Assembly (NCBI GenBank): GCA_038087015.1 | Contig: JASBNA010000005.1 | Location: 1,364,001-1,428,000 of the forward strand | Origin: Cerrena zonata | Taxonomy: Eukaryota > Basidiomycota > Agaricomycetes > Polyporales > Cerrenaceae | Direction of reading: 5' to 3' | DNA length: 64,000 nt | In this document: piece after piece, positions 11,733-23,279 of the stretch | How the letters are laid out: each line of letters starts with the position of its first letter | Numbering within the stretch: the stretch's first letter is position 1 | Position numbers and translations under genes: made by a program | The notes under the pieces: generated by a model | What the model saw: only the letters and a program-made list of their open reading frames with translations | Databases searched by the model: none | Told to the model about the DNA's origin: nothing

Positions 11733-13450
11733 TCACAGGGAAATACCGACATACATCCTATCAAGCACCTCTGTGTACGTCTGCTCGACAGCCTTTCTTC
11801 TCACATTTCCCTTGATTACCGTCCTTGGAAGCTCCCCTTTCTCCACCACAAGAATAAGCCTCTCATCATGGATTCGCTCGTTAGTATATCTTCTGGCGTT
11901 GAACTCCTTCAACCTCAGCACTATTTCTTTCTTCATCATGACATCGCCATCCTTGTATGACGGGTTTCGCTCGACGAAAACGGCCGGACAGATACGTCCG
12001 GCTCCGACCACAACACATTCAGTAACGAGGTCTGCGCAGGTCGAGTGGATATGGTCTTCGATAAATTTAGTATCACATCGCGATCCATTACCCATATTGA
12101 TCCAATCGTCCGTCCTGCCACGATACACGTACCTCCTAGGTTTTATCTCCTCGAATAAATCACCAGTATAGAGATGCCCATCTGTCGGAGATCCAAACTC
12201 TGATCCTGGAAAAATCGGGGAATCGCACGAAACGACTGCCTCAAGCAATACGACGTCTCCAGATTGAGATCCATGACTGTTCTCGACGGGGACCAACTTC
12301 GCCCCAATACCTTCAATGAACCTGAATAAATGAGCTTCTTGCCCTCCACCCTCCGCCAGCACAGTATGTGCCAACGGGCCAATCTCTGTCAGACCGAAGA
12401 GGTTCATGATCTTGAGCCCATTCTGTCTGGCCCATTCCATATCACCAGCCGAAGGAGTCGACCCGGAAATTAGGATGAAATCTAGACCCTGTAAGGCAGA
12501 CAGAACTTCCGGATTTTCACGTGCCTCGCGGAGGATCGGCGGAAGGAAGGGAGACCATGAGGGCAAGACATCAACATGACACTTGCGAACCATGGAGATG
12601 AAGTGGGAGGCAGTGTATGGGAAGTGTGTGGGTTGGACTATACAATTTCCTTTGAGAATAGCGCCATTTGCAGCGAGGAATTGACCGGCATGCGCTATGC
12701 TACCTCTGAGAGAAGAAGTTATTATGAGTGGTCGTCTTCATTGGTAGAATTTAGAAACTTACACCCAAATCCGTGTGCCAGAACCTTCCGACATCTTTGA
12801 TGCTTCGGCATAGTTCTTCGCGGTGGTCATCGCCCACCGCTCAGTCATGCGAACCAACTTAGGGAGGTCCCCCGTCGAGCCCGAAGTGTGGTAGATAACT
12901 ATAACGTCGTCCAGGCTTGTTTGCACTGTCTCGGTTTGATCTGTTGAAATGATCGTGACATCGTCTGGGCTGAGATTGTGCACTTCGTGCGTCACTATAG
13001 GGCAATCCTCTGGGATTGCGACGGAAGGTAGATAAAGTAGAGCCTTTGCACCAGACCGAGATGCGAGTTTGTATACGGTGTTGACATCAGGAAGTCGGGA
13101 GGAAATGCATTGGGGTATATAGCCTGCCTTTATTAAGGCATATAGATGGATAACTTCATAATATGCATGGCCTTCCATCCTACACATCAGTGAGATTAAT
13201 TGTCGCTAGAGACGACAGTACATCGGATAACATACCACAAAACGACAGTGTCCCGCTTCTTGATGCCGTCTTTACCCAACACAAATGACCAGTACTTCGC
13301 ATACCGGTCAACATCATCATCCATCTCCTTGTAAGTAACAGGTGTCCATTCCTCTAGGCCATCGTCAGATGAAGAGGTCTTAGGAATTTGGTAGGCAATA
13401 TTGTCGGGAAAATTAGCAACAGCTCTAGCGAGAAGGTCGACGGGAGACAT
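11733..13450 (-). CDS. Stand-alone adenylate-forming (AMP-binding) enzyme, copy B
   Basis: Three exons: 13450-13236, 13179-12763 and 12705-11733, with introns at the same positions and phases as copy A. Motifs: YHTSGSTGDLPKLV, NLFGLTEIGP, GHLYTGDLFEE, RYVYRGRTDDWI, CDTKFIEDHI and GNVRRKAVEQ. The two copies face each other tail to tail with 233 bases between stop codons. They look roughly half identical by eye, so the duplication is not recent. Role: acyl-adenylate formation, with unknown substrate. The glycine in FGLTE is kept here and replaced by alanine in copy A (FALTE), hinting at different substrate pockets. Confidence 0.9.
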
Positions 13451-14046
13451 GTCGTAGTCTTTCTTAGGAGTGGTCCCAGTCTAGGTCGGCGAAGGGTGGC
13501 TTTAGGTATGTATGAAGTTGCTGGTCCGATGACCCCCAACGGCTCGCCTCAGGTCCAGAAGTCGGTATTCTGAAATGCCAATCCTTGAGCGTCCATGCGA
13601 CATGTCAATGCTAGCAGTGGAATGAGGAAAGCGATCGCCTAGTGGTTACTAACGTCGCAGCATACATTAGGAAAGCTGAAGTCAGATTGTCTTGTCTGTT
13701 GCTAAATTGAGACTCGCCTAATGCCAACTTAAACGGTTGTCTATGATCCTGCATCTCCCCGTTTGGGAAGGGGGGGGGGGGGGGGGGGGGCTTCTAATTT
13801 TTTTAGTCTTTCAATATCGCAAGTTTTTGTAATAGGTATTTATGATATTGTAAAGAATAGTTACAACCGGGATGAACACGACGAGGATGTTTGCATCACT
13901 ATACTTACCACATTCGAACGACTGGTGTTCGCACTGCATTGCTTGGGTATATATTCATTACCAAGTAGGCGATCCATGGCCAGTCCGTATGTTGTAGAAA
14001 ATGCTTCGGGTAGCGTACACTGCATGTACTGACCTGTATACCTAGT
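13451..14046. other. Intergenic with a long G tract
   Basis: No gene supported. It separates the AMP-binding copy B promoter from the 3' end of the hydrolase gene and contains an unbroken G homopolymer (listed separately). Confidence 0.5.
13770..13790 (+). repeat. Poly(G) tract, 21 Gs
   Basis: Twenty-one consecutive G residues follow GTTTGGGAA. Such a tract can fold as a G-quadruplex, but it is also a classic site of assembly or polymerase slippage error, so its exact length is doubtful. Confidence 0.9.
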
Positions 14047-15353
14047 TTACAGCTTTGAAACGGGCGCATTCGTATCCTCTGCATCAGTGGAGTCCACTGC
14101 AGGACTATTGGGTATGTGAGCTTCGATCCATGATGCACATTCTTCGAACAACTTCGCAGGAATTCCATCTATCTCGTGCACGAGCTCATGATACGCATCC
14201 TGTGATCCAAAAGGTCAACTAAGGATTTATTTAATGAGACCTGGAGTAAGATTTACCGGGTACAGCGTGATTTTCTTGTCGGAGGCGGGAACCTTCTCGT
14301 AAAATTCTTGTGTGGCTTTGTAATTAGTTATCTGCAAATGGTAAATATGGTGTACTCGGCCTAGTGCTTGGCAACATTTACCTTGTCACCCGTCCCATGA
14401 ATGAATAATATCTGTACTCGATATTAGACAGTGTGTTAGTTCTCACGCAATGACTTACTGGCAAGTCTTTTGGCCAATGCTGATAATCACTCTCGATTAA
14501 TTGCTCTCCCTATAGTAGAAAGTATCAGATTATACCAAAGGTCTAAACAACCCAGGGACTTACACCGCTGAGCATATCATTTAGACCCTTCAGCGTCCCA
14601 AAACGCTTGATGAAAGGATCCTTCTGGTTAGCCTCATTCGCCGCCGGATTCCTCGAGAGGTGCTATAAATATCGCAAGTTGAATATTTCTACGAGAATAT
14701 GGGCTGGTGAAGCAGAAAACATACTTCTGCAGGGACATCTGCTGGGAACGTCTTCCATGGCAAGACGTGGCTCATCTTCCCACCTGCCCATCGCATAACC
14801 TTCGGCGCAGGGTATGTCTGTCGGATGAGGGGGCTGGACGCAATGACACCATGGAGCAATTTTACTGTTTCCGGAGATGGTGGGGGTTCGGTACGGGTAG
14901 GGAATGCCAAAGATAGCCCGCCGCCCTACACAGTAACAAACAATATACATGATCAGTGAAATTGCTGTCAGGCTCGACTGAGAGATATACCATTGAGTGT
15001 CCCATAAGGAATATCGGTTTCCCAGGGTATTCCTTGGTCAAATGTTTCGCCCACCATTCAATATCGCCCAATTGCCAGTTCCAACTAGTCTTTCCGAAGC
15101 TAGCATCCTTGCTCTTGTGGGCCGTATCCAAGGCCGTTCGTCCGAAACCTCTCTGGTCATAGGAGAACAGTGTGATGCCCCTCTTGGGATAATCAATATG
15201 GACATGCTCGTATCGACCGACATGTTCTGCGAATCCGTGAACGAAGAGAATAACAGCCTTAGGACCTGGTGCAGGGGCTGCGTATGTGCGGGTGTAGAAT
15301 TGATGTCCGTCCGGACCTGGAAGCCAAGTTTCGGTATATAGAGACGAAGTCAT
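14047..15353 (-). CDS. Monoacylglycerol lipase-like alpha/beta hydrolase ending in SKL
   Basis: The ATG at 15353 begins TSSLYTETWLPGPDG. The fold motifs appear in order: oxyanion region ILFVHGFAEHVGRYEH, SYDQRGFGRT, nucleophile elbow GHSM-GGG (split by an intron near 14990), SSPLIRQT, acid loop LFIHGTGDK and catalytic histidine YPDAYHELVHE. Together they give the Ser-Asp-His triad of monoglyceride lipases, which release fatty acid and glycerol from monoacylglycerol (yeast Yju3 family). At least seven short introns are needed. The last codons read AP-VSKL-stop (TAA at 14047-14049), a canonical type 1 peroxisomal targeting signal. This suggests the enzyme, or a splice form of it, acts in peroxisomes, possibly feeding beta-oxidation. 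Divergently transcribed from the methyltransferase gene. Confidence 0.88.
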
Positions 15354-15632
15354 GAGTAGTGTAAAAGTCAATAAGGATACAATACAACAGTTTCAAACTA
15401 CAACGAAGTTCGGCGAGGTGTTGGTCAGAGGTTGAAGTATCTCCGTCAGTTGCTGTATGTCACATCAACGACGACTACGGTAAGTTAGTCTCGGCGTCGG
15501 CGTCTTCACATTGACCGTGACAACATTCATGTTCTGACTTACACCTCATTGCACGAGAATTCTTCTGTTAATTATCGCTGTGCATCGTGTTACAGTGTAA
15601 ACTCCCGCGACTAACTATACCGTATAGGTTTT
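15354..15632. promoter_or_regulatory. Divergent promoter region, hydrolase / methyltransferase
   Basis: The 279 bases between two head-to-head start codons must hold both promoters. No specific factor site is recognised. Confidence 0.5.
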
Positions 15633-17030
15633 ATGAATAATACTTCAAGCAGTGACCTCTCTACGCTCAAAGCTGTCGTCGCATGTGCTCTTCCGTTCTT
15701 AATAATCCTAGTCTTCTACGTCATTTTCGAGCCTGAAAATGCCAGAACCTCCTTTATAGAAATGCTACAAGGGCTCTCATTCCGTAGAGCTACTCGCTGG
15801 ACGCGTTTTACACGACACCGGTCGGCCTTTGGACCCTTCTCCCTTCCAAAGGCAATCACCTCTTACGACCAATACCTAGAGACTTCTCTCGAAAACATTA
15901 CGGCGATGCGTAACTCTTACAGCAGAATAATCTGGTCCCATAAACACGTCGGATACGAGCTAGGCTATCCAGAGAAGCTGAAGCAGGCAGAACACGTAGT
16001 CAAACTGAACGCCGAGGTGACTCGAGGTATCGTGGACCTTGCACGCTCAGAACTTTCCGAACATCCACATTGTAATACTCCATATGTTCAGACGGACCTA
16101 GGTCGCGTACAAGAGAGTTTAAAACATTTCGTGAGGGATTGGAGTGAAGAGGGGGCTCAAGAGCGGGGTAGAATATTCGAGCCCATACTGAACGTGCTGA
16201 AGGATGTACCCGTTGAACAAAGAGGTGGAATGAAAGTGCTTGTTCCTGGATCAGGGCTAGGGAGATTGGCTTGGGAAATCAGTGAACTCGGTAAGTTCTC
16301 TGAACTCAAATTGCTTATAATAAGACTAACAATGCAACATCGCATAGGATTCAATACCACCGCTATAGAGTTTTCCTACTTCATGACTCTTGGCATGCGT
16401 TTTCTGTGTTCCCCGCAGAAAACCTTAAATGTCAACCAACATACAATATACCCATACGCTAATTGGTTCTCCCATACCCGAAACAACGAAGACTTGTTCA
16501 GAGGTATACCTTTCCCAGACGCCGTCCCCCGTTTTGGGAGAAACCTCCATTTAATTGAGGGAGATTTTCTAGAATATGGACATGCGGATGAGTACGACTT
16601 CGTGGTGTCGTTGTTCTTCATTGATACCTCGCTCAACATCATATCGACTTTACAACATATTCACAAGTTACTGAAGCCAGCGGGGACCTGGATTAATTTG
16701 GGACCTCTGTTGTGGACAAGTGGAGGGCGAGCACAGCTAGAGTTAAGTTTAGACGAGGTGCTGAGGCTGGCGGGGATGGTAGGGTTTCGTATCGAGGGAG
16801 AGGAGGTCCAGGATCATAATGGGGACAATCATGCACGGCTCGATCCAGTCAGCATACCCTCGGACAACAAGAAGCGGAGAACGGTTGAGTGTGAGTATAC
16901 TGCTAATCGATTGGCGATGATGAGATGGTTGTACCAAGCAGAGTTTTGGGTTGGGACCAAGCTAAAGCAGGTAAGCGTCCGAAGACTTAGGGTCATTGAC
17001 AATCGCCATGGCTAAATTACCTTCTAGTGA
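15633..17030 (+). CDS. Carnosine N-methyltransferase family (N2227-like)
   Basis: The protein belongs to the N2227/CARNMT1 family, SAM-dependent enzymes that methylate the histidine imidazole of carnosine-like peptides (yeast homologue YNL092W). Seen: SAM motif I VLVPGSGLGRLAWEI, then TTAIEFSYFMTLGMRF, YPYANWFSHTRN, EGDFLEYG, FFIDTSLNIISTLQHIHKLL and WINLGPLLW, in the family order. A 57-base intron at 16291-16347 is a multiple of three with no stop, so read-through would still be in frame; removal joins SELG to FNTTAIEF. At the 3' end a second intron (after KLKQ) places a TGA directly after the junction at 17028-17030; without splicing the frame stops at 17015. The N-terminus has a hydrophobic stretch (VVACALPFLIILVFYVIF) that looks like a membrane anchor. 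Confidence 0.9.
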
Positions 17031-17234
17031 ATCTCGGCATGAGCGCGACCCGAGTGTTTGACGACAGTATTAACCATACCATTGTCAAGTTGCTAATGCT
17101 TATGATTATTCCGATTACCAACACCTTTGTCTTTGCCTGGTACTCTGTGATCCGTGTTCTAGTGACCAAAGGGCCGTTTCGGTTATAAACACACTGCTCA
17201 CATCCCCTCTTTCTCCCCAACCTTTACTTTTTAC

Positions 17235-18165
17235 ATGATGTCTACAGAATTGCAACCTCCCCAAACTCCGCCTAGGACTCCACAACGTCTACTGGATCAG
17301 TCGCTCTCCCCTCTTCAATCTTCTCCAGGTCCATTCGCACATCTCTCAGGCCTCACCTCAATGGGCCGCGACGACGACAGTGACGTAGATTTTGACATCG
17401 AGCTCGACGATGACGATAGCAACAATAACGACATCGACAACATCGGCAACATCGGCAGCGATGACGACGACATCGATACTCATGATTTATTTGGTTTCAT
17501 TAGTTCCAAACCTTATAACCCTCCTCCGCAGATTGGCTTCTCGACGAGCGATTTTTATGAGAGTCCTTCTGCGGGCCTACCTTTCAGCCGCCCCAGACCG
17601 CCTTATTACACGAAAGCTGCGCGTACAAGACCCAAAGGATCGCTTTCTTCGACTGCCAGTTCCGCGCGACTTCTGGGATTCTCGTCTATGCATTCTCCTA
17701 CACCTAACAAGCCCAAAGAGGCGAAGCGGGAGATACATAGCAGACCCAGCATGAGAACTAGAGAACTCAGTCACGAGGTATGTATTTCGGATAAGATGTC
17801 TTCGACGTGACCCCCCTCATCTCTTTTCGCTGTTAGAAACATCGTGCTGGAGTATACATAGAGACTCAAGTATCAAGCCGAACTATTTCTCTCGATGTGG
17901 CTGAAGGCGATGGAGAATACGCCCCCCAACATGAATCGACTATCCATGTCGCGGAAGAGGGCTTGGGCCTGATCGATATAGAGTATTTTATGTCCGATTC
18001 GGTATGTGTGCACCTTGATCATTTGTACGTTCTTAATTGACTTATGCATCTCTTGGGCCTCAGTTGTGTAGAGATGATGGCTATATAGTTTCACAGCCCA
18101 CCACGATACGTGATGGTCACTTAGGTGGTCTTGGCTCACGATCGGCCATACAAAGATCACATTAG
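17235..18165 (+). CDS. Hypothetical acidic low-complexity protein
   Basis: Not recognised. Three exons are suggested: the first from the ATG at 17235 to SHE near 17777, a second starting KHRAGVYIETQ after a GT-AG intron, and a third (LCRDDGYIVSQPTT) ending at TAG 18163-18165. The N-terminal part is rich in Pro and Ser, followed by an acidic run of Asp/Glu/Asn/Ile (about residues 45-85), and a basic Ser/Arg region. No known domain is visible. It starts about 200 bases after the methyltransferase on the same strand. Coding status rests on the long open frame and plausible splice sites only. Confidence 0.55.
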
Positions 18166-19006
18166 CACTACGTGATGCTCGTATCCGTATCATTGTCTTT
18201 ATGCATGTCTATCTTTACTGTTCCTGTTCCTACCATATCACCTAGAATGTATCGTGTGATCCCCTCGGAAACCGTATATACACAACGAATGTACCTGAAC
18301 ACAACTGAGCTTAAGTGAATGAAACACATGGTCGTAAAGTTTATGTAGCCTTGATTGGTTTGTAGAAAGCATGGAATTTCTATTCTCGACACCTACGGAA
18401 CGCATGCACACTTCGTAACAATGTTACCAAACACATCATCGGGGACCCACGGCTTCAAACTTCCAGCCACCTCGTTCCTCCTTCTGTCTCCTCCCTCTCT
18501 GGTTTGCATACGGTTCTGTGTACAACGTGCACCAACTCTGACAGGCCTGTCTGCGACGTGCACCGGGACCTTACTGGTGCCTTATAAGATTTGTCTCCCG
18601 CGACGAACGTGCTATATCACGGTCACTATGTTCGCAAGCCACCAAATATGATGCGATGTAAGCCCACTAAAGTACTATTGAGAACACAGACCTCAAAGTG
18701 ACTGAAACATAGGATCCTGTCAACCGTGTGGGCCATTGGGTCTAAGTATATGGCTTTCCTGGGTAGCTTATCCCGATAGAGGAAAGCCCAAAATACCAAG
18801 CTGTACGCTGGCGTCCATTAGTGACCTTATCAAATTGTCTCAGCATGGTTCTCAACGTATCTCTTCTCCATCAAACCGACAAAAGTTATGCCGGCCGGAT
18901 GTCATATTTTATGTCCGTCAAGGATCTCATGGTGTTATATAAATTACGTCGGGCAAGCTTCAGGTGACTTGCTCAGCTCTCCCCGCTTTTGCTAGGATTG
19001 TCCATC
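18166..19006. other. Intergenic, no gene seen
   Basis: About 840 bases with only short open frames. The right end contains the promoter of the secreted phosphatase, including an AT-rich GTTATATAAATT element about 70 bases upstream of its ATG. Confidence 0.5.
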
Positions 19007-21690
19007 ATGAAGTTCACGTTGAAGCTGGTGTCCATTGTTTCCCTCGTCGCCTTCGCATGGGCCTGTCCAGATGAGGAACATGATGACCATGATCATTCTC
19101 ACAGCAAGCGGGCTTTCCCCTCAACGACCTTGACCGTCCCGTCGCGTTCTCTGGAGTGGGGTGACATCAACTTCATCCATACCACCGACAGTCATGGTTG
19201 GCTCCTTGGACACCAAAAGCCCTCGCTTCCTGAACCCAATTACAGGTGCGTCTAACGCTCTGTTGTGAATATACCGCCCACTGATCCTCGATATGTTACT
19301 AGTGGTGATTTGGGAGACTTTTCGTCCTTCGTTCACCACATGAAGGACATGGCGTTGGTATGTACCCCCTATTTGAAATAAGTTACAAATTGATTAATAT
19401 CATGTCCTGATTCTTGTGGGTATAGAAAAAAGACGTTGATCTGTTGCTCATTGACTCGGGGGATTTGCACGATGGTATGATTGCCTAAAAACAAGTTCTG
19501 CCATATGGCTTCCTGACTTCGATCTATTCTAGGTACTGGTCTTTCAGACGGCTTCCCTGTTGGGGGCGTGGATGCACACGATGTAGATGTCCTTATTCCC
19601 CAATTACTTGTCTGTGTGGCTAACACGAAGTTCAGTCTAACGAGTTCTTGGCCCAATTACCTTACGATGTTATGGCTATCGGAAAGTAAGCACTATCATC
19701 AATTTGTAGCCGACCTCAGGGCTAATTTTAGTCTCCAGTCACGAGTTGTATATCTACGCAAACACCCTTGACATGTGAGCGCATCTTTCATATGGTCCCG
19801 GAACTTCTCTGACATTTCTTGACAGGCACAAGAATTTTGTTCCCAAGCTTAAGGGTCGCTATCTGTCTTCGAATGTCAACATTACACTTCTGGACGAGCA
19901 CAACAACATCGTGAATGTTCCCGTTGGCAGTGAGTATACCTTATTCGTCTATGCCATATGACCCAATTCTCATCTCGCCGACAGACCGATTTGCCAAATT
20001 CAAGACCAGAAAGTGAGCAACCCGGTTTCGATGCTTTGCTTCCAACGCAAACCTATATTTATTTTATAGGGGTCGCAAAGTCACTTCTCTCGGTGTCCTC
20101 TTCAATTTCGCAAGCAATGACAAGAACACCACTGTTCAAAAGGTTGCTGATATGGTTAACGAAAGCTGGTTCATAGATGCTATCAAGGAGGAGCCTGATT
20201 TCTTCCTTCTCGTTGGGTCAGTCGAGAGTTCATATTGGATTAGTAAAGTTCTTGCTAATGAAGTAAATCCAGACACATGCCTGTTCAGAAGGACAACTGG
20301 CCTCTCGTCTTCAATGCTATTCGTGCCGTCCACCCTACGACCCCGATTTTGATCTTCGGTGGTCACACCCACATTCGTGACTGTGGTAAGTAATAAATTC
20401 ATCGTATTACAATTGACTATAACCAACGTAACCATTTAGTTCAACTCGACAATCGTTCCATGGCCCTCGAAAGTGGTCGTTACATGGAGACCGTTGGCTG
20501 GCTTAGCGCAAAGTTGGACAAGAAAGGTAGCACGAAGAACATCACGTTCTCCAGGCGCTATCTTGACCCCAACAGAGTCACGTACCAGGCGAGTAGTGCG
20601 GCCCGTATCCTGACTGGACTTTATTTGACATCATTTTCTATTAGTTCCACACCAAGACGAACAATCGCACCTTCGATACGCCCTTGGGCAAGTCTATTAC
20701 CAAGGGTCTCAATAAGCTTTCTGCCAGTTTCGATCTCGGTTTCACCTTTGGAACTGCACCAAACGACTTCTTGCTCAGCAGGTATAGAGTTTCCATTTTT
20801 ACCACGTTAGATGTTTGCTGACACTCGTGTGTAGAGCACCCTTCCCCGGAAACAGCTCGCTTTTGACTCTGTTTGCTGCAGAGGTAAGTTACAAACTGAC
20901 CTGTAAGGAAGAAAAGAAGCTGAATGTTAGTGATATAGGCTATGCCAGTTGCACTCACAATCAACAACACTCGTGCATCAATTCCCAACGTCATGATCAT
21001 CAACTCCGGCTCTCAGCGTTTCGACGTTTACCAAGGTCCTTTCACCAAGAACGATCAACTGACAGCATCACCCTTCGCCGACTCTTTCCTCTTCATCCCT
21101 AACATCACTGCTGGCATCGCCAACAAGGTGCTCCCAGCGCTCAACCATGCCGGTTCCGAGAACAAGAGACGTGAACTTCTCTCTGCATGGGAGAGGGAGT
21201 TGTACGCCAAGGGCGAAGTTGACATGATTTACAGGAAATGGCTTGAAGAGATGGACAGGAGAGACGGCGTCGAAAGGCGTGCTGCAGGTAACTTGACCAT
21301 GGGATATGTTACCCAAGATGTAAGTGCAGTCCTTCGTGGAGTGGTACCGAAGCTGACGGCTACTCTCACAGTCTTGCCCCGGTGTTGGCGACGACACCCT
21401 TCACGCACCTCTGGTAAGTATCCATACACACCTGTCCATCTATATTTTATCTCATCATTTCTGTAAAGCCATTTTTCTCTTCTCCAGACTTCATCGGTTC
21501 AAACCCACCTGCCGTATCTGACGACACACCCATCGATCTCGTCTTCGTCGACTTTATTGAAAGTCAGCTGTTGCAAATCTTGAATGGCGTCCAGACCGCG
21601 AAGACCTTCACGACAGCAGATGTCCAAGTTTACACCCCTGTTCTCTCCAGCGAAGTCCTTGGCCTCTACGCCCAAAAAGTGTGGAACTAA
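19007..21690 (+). CDS. Secreted calcineurin-like metallophosphatase / 5'-nucleotidase
   Basis: The ATG at 19007 opens a clear signal peptide ([18 protein letters not shown]), so the protein enters the secretory pathway. More than ten short exons join into a metallophosphoesterase: HTTDSHGW (metal ligands Asp and His), [24 protein letters not shown] and FGGHTHIRD give the full set of dimetal ligands. The C-terminal half ([35 protein letters not shown]) matches the 5'-nucleotidase C-terminal type domain of the fungal YHR202W-like group. These enzymes hydrolyse phosphate monoesters, often nucleotides, outside the cell or in the vacuole. One intron starts with GC instead of GT (20589, CAG/GCGAGT). 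The stop is TAA at 21688. Several N-x-S/T sites fit a glycosylated secreted protein. Confidence 0.9.
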
Positions 21691-21863
21691 GTAATGTCCT
21701 TCCTGTATTCCGTCACGTAATATTCGTTAGTGTAGCACTGTAGCATACCCTTCAGGAAAGTTGGATGAATGTAATGTGTGGGATTGTGCAAGTTGCCATT
21801 CAACCGTTCGAGGGAATTAGAAGACGGCAAATAGTAATACAAAGATAACAAACGGGATATATT

Positions 21864-22590
21864 CTAGAGCTGTCCTATCCGTTGCTGCATCTTCTCCTTG
21901 ACTGTCTGGTATGCATTCATGATCGTTTGCTCGTTGATCACAATCTCGGTAGTGTCAGCTTTTGGTCGGCTAACGCGTGAGGCGATGGTCGTCGAGTCGG
22001 TTTCGACAATGATGCTGGAATACAAGGGCGCATGTGTCAGTGAAACGTCGGGTTTGGAGCACGTCAAAAGCTGTAGCAACGCAAGGAACGGAATGGTACA
22101 GAGGGGATTGGGAATAACGCGTTGTAGTACTTACCCGTCATCTATAGTTTCATCTAAGCACAGGAGGATCAAATCGAGGTTTTCCAGGACAGATCGCTTC
22201 TCGAGTTGGTTTCGTAGAAGAAGGCAGGCCGCATCGGTAAACGACATTAACGCAGTAAGGAGCATAAGCTCGTTTTCCGCTGGGTCGCCGATAATATAAC
22301 AGATCAGGTCCAGCGAGTGCTTGTACACGGCAAGGAAACCATCGTATAGTGTGATGTCACCTAATACAAGGATGAATGCCTTAATCCACGATCCTAGAGG
22401 ATAACTTCATACCGCCAGCCTTCTTAGTCTTTTGGAATAGTCCCTTCTCAAATACACGTTGCTCCTTCAAAGTGGATAGTCTCTTCAAGTTCGGGTTAGA
22501 CTCGCCAGCGGTGTAGTATTTCGCAAGAACACGGTGACCGTCCGTGTCAATGATGATGAATGCGGAAACGGTATAGAGTGATAAGTTCAT
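21864..22590 (-). CDS. RET3: Coatomer subunit zeta
   Basis: The ATG at 22590 starts NLSLYTVSAFIIIDTDGHRVLAKYY, the N-terminal longin-like strand block of zeta-COP. It is followed by KQRVFEKGLFQKT-type residues, DITLYDGFLAVYKHSLDL, DPAENELMLLTALMSFTDA and LDLILLCLDETIDDG, then ETDSTTIASRVS before the stop. This is the small subunit of the COPI F-subcomplex, which coats vesicles moving from Golgi to ER. Three exons are separated by two GT-AG introns (donors near 22416 and 22134). The length fits the family. It is divergent from the NIF3-like gene. Confidence 0.95.
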
Positions 22591-22836
22591 TACTGTTGGT
22601 CCTTCCTGGCCGTATTGTTCTGAGAAAGATATAAAGATAGTTTCGGGCTGTTGTTGCTGCCTTTTCGTCCAGGAGAGAGTAGAGAGTCAAGACGTGTGTA
22701 ACCCATTTCTATACGTGGTCATTCTGATCGGCGGCAACATTCAAATATTCACTGGCAGTCCTCCTTCCATTAGGACGACCATCTATTGTTTCTCTGTCTA
22801 TAACATCGTGAATCGTGCTTTATATCGTTCCTTCGT
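22591..22836. promoter_or_regulatory. Divergent promoter region, coatomer zeta / NIF3-like
   Basis: A 246-base gap between two head-to-head ATGs; both promoters must lie here. No known factor site was identified. Confidence 0.5.
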
Positions 22837-23233
22837 ATGGCTCGCTTCAAGCTAGTCTTCTTTGCTCCGATCGCTGATACCAAAACAATTCTAAGCGGAA
22901 TATTCAAAAAGTACCCTCATAATGTCGGAAAGATAGGCGACTACTCTGAATGTGCATTTGTTTCTTCTGGGACGGGTCAATTCCGACCTGGAAGCAAAAC
23001 CAATCCTACCATTGGGCATCCCGGAGAACTGGAATACGTCGATGAGAATAAAGTTGAGGTTGTAGTCAACGACAATGGAGCGAACGAGGAAATCAGAGGA
23101 GCAATCGAGGAACTGAAGAAGGTATGGCGTGACAGTATCATTCTATATAACTAAACCTTGCTCAGAGCTATTTACTCAGTTGCACCCATACGAAGAAGTT
23201 GCTTATGATGTCTTTCGATTAGAGGACTTCTAA
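22837..23233 (+). CDS. NIF3/YqfO C-terminal-like (CutA/PII-fold) small protein
   Basis: Two exons, 22837-23121 and 23180-23233, encode 112 residues. The start reads ARFKLVFFAPIADTKTILSGIF and the end HPYEEVAYDVFRLEDF. The H-P-Y-E-E-V-A-Y-D signature is the hallmark of the PII/CutA-like insert domain of NIF3 (YqfO) proteins, which occurs as a free-standing protein in fungi and bacteria. It probably forms a trimeric, metal- or ligand-binding structure; no enzymatic role is known. The second exon encodes only the signature and C-terminus, so splicing is essential here. Confidence 0.85.
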
Positions 23234-23279
23234 ATGTACCATTTACTCTTGTTATTTTGGTATGTTTCACTAATCAAAG

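Noticed and set aside
11773..12171. 132-codon plus-strand open frame
   Set aside because: Antisense shadow of the AMP-binding copy B coding exon.
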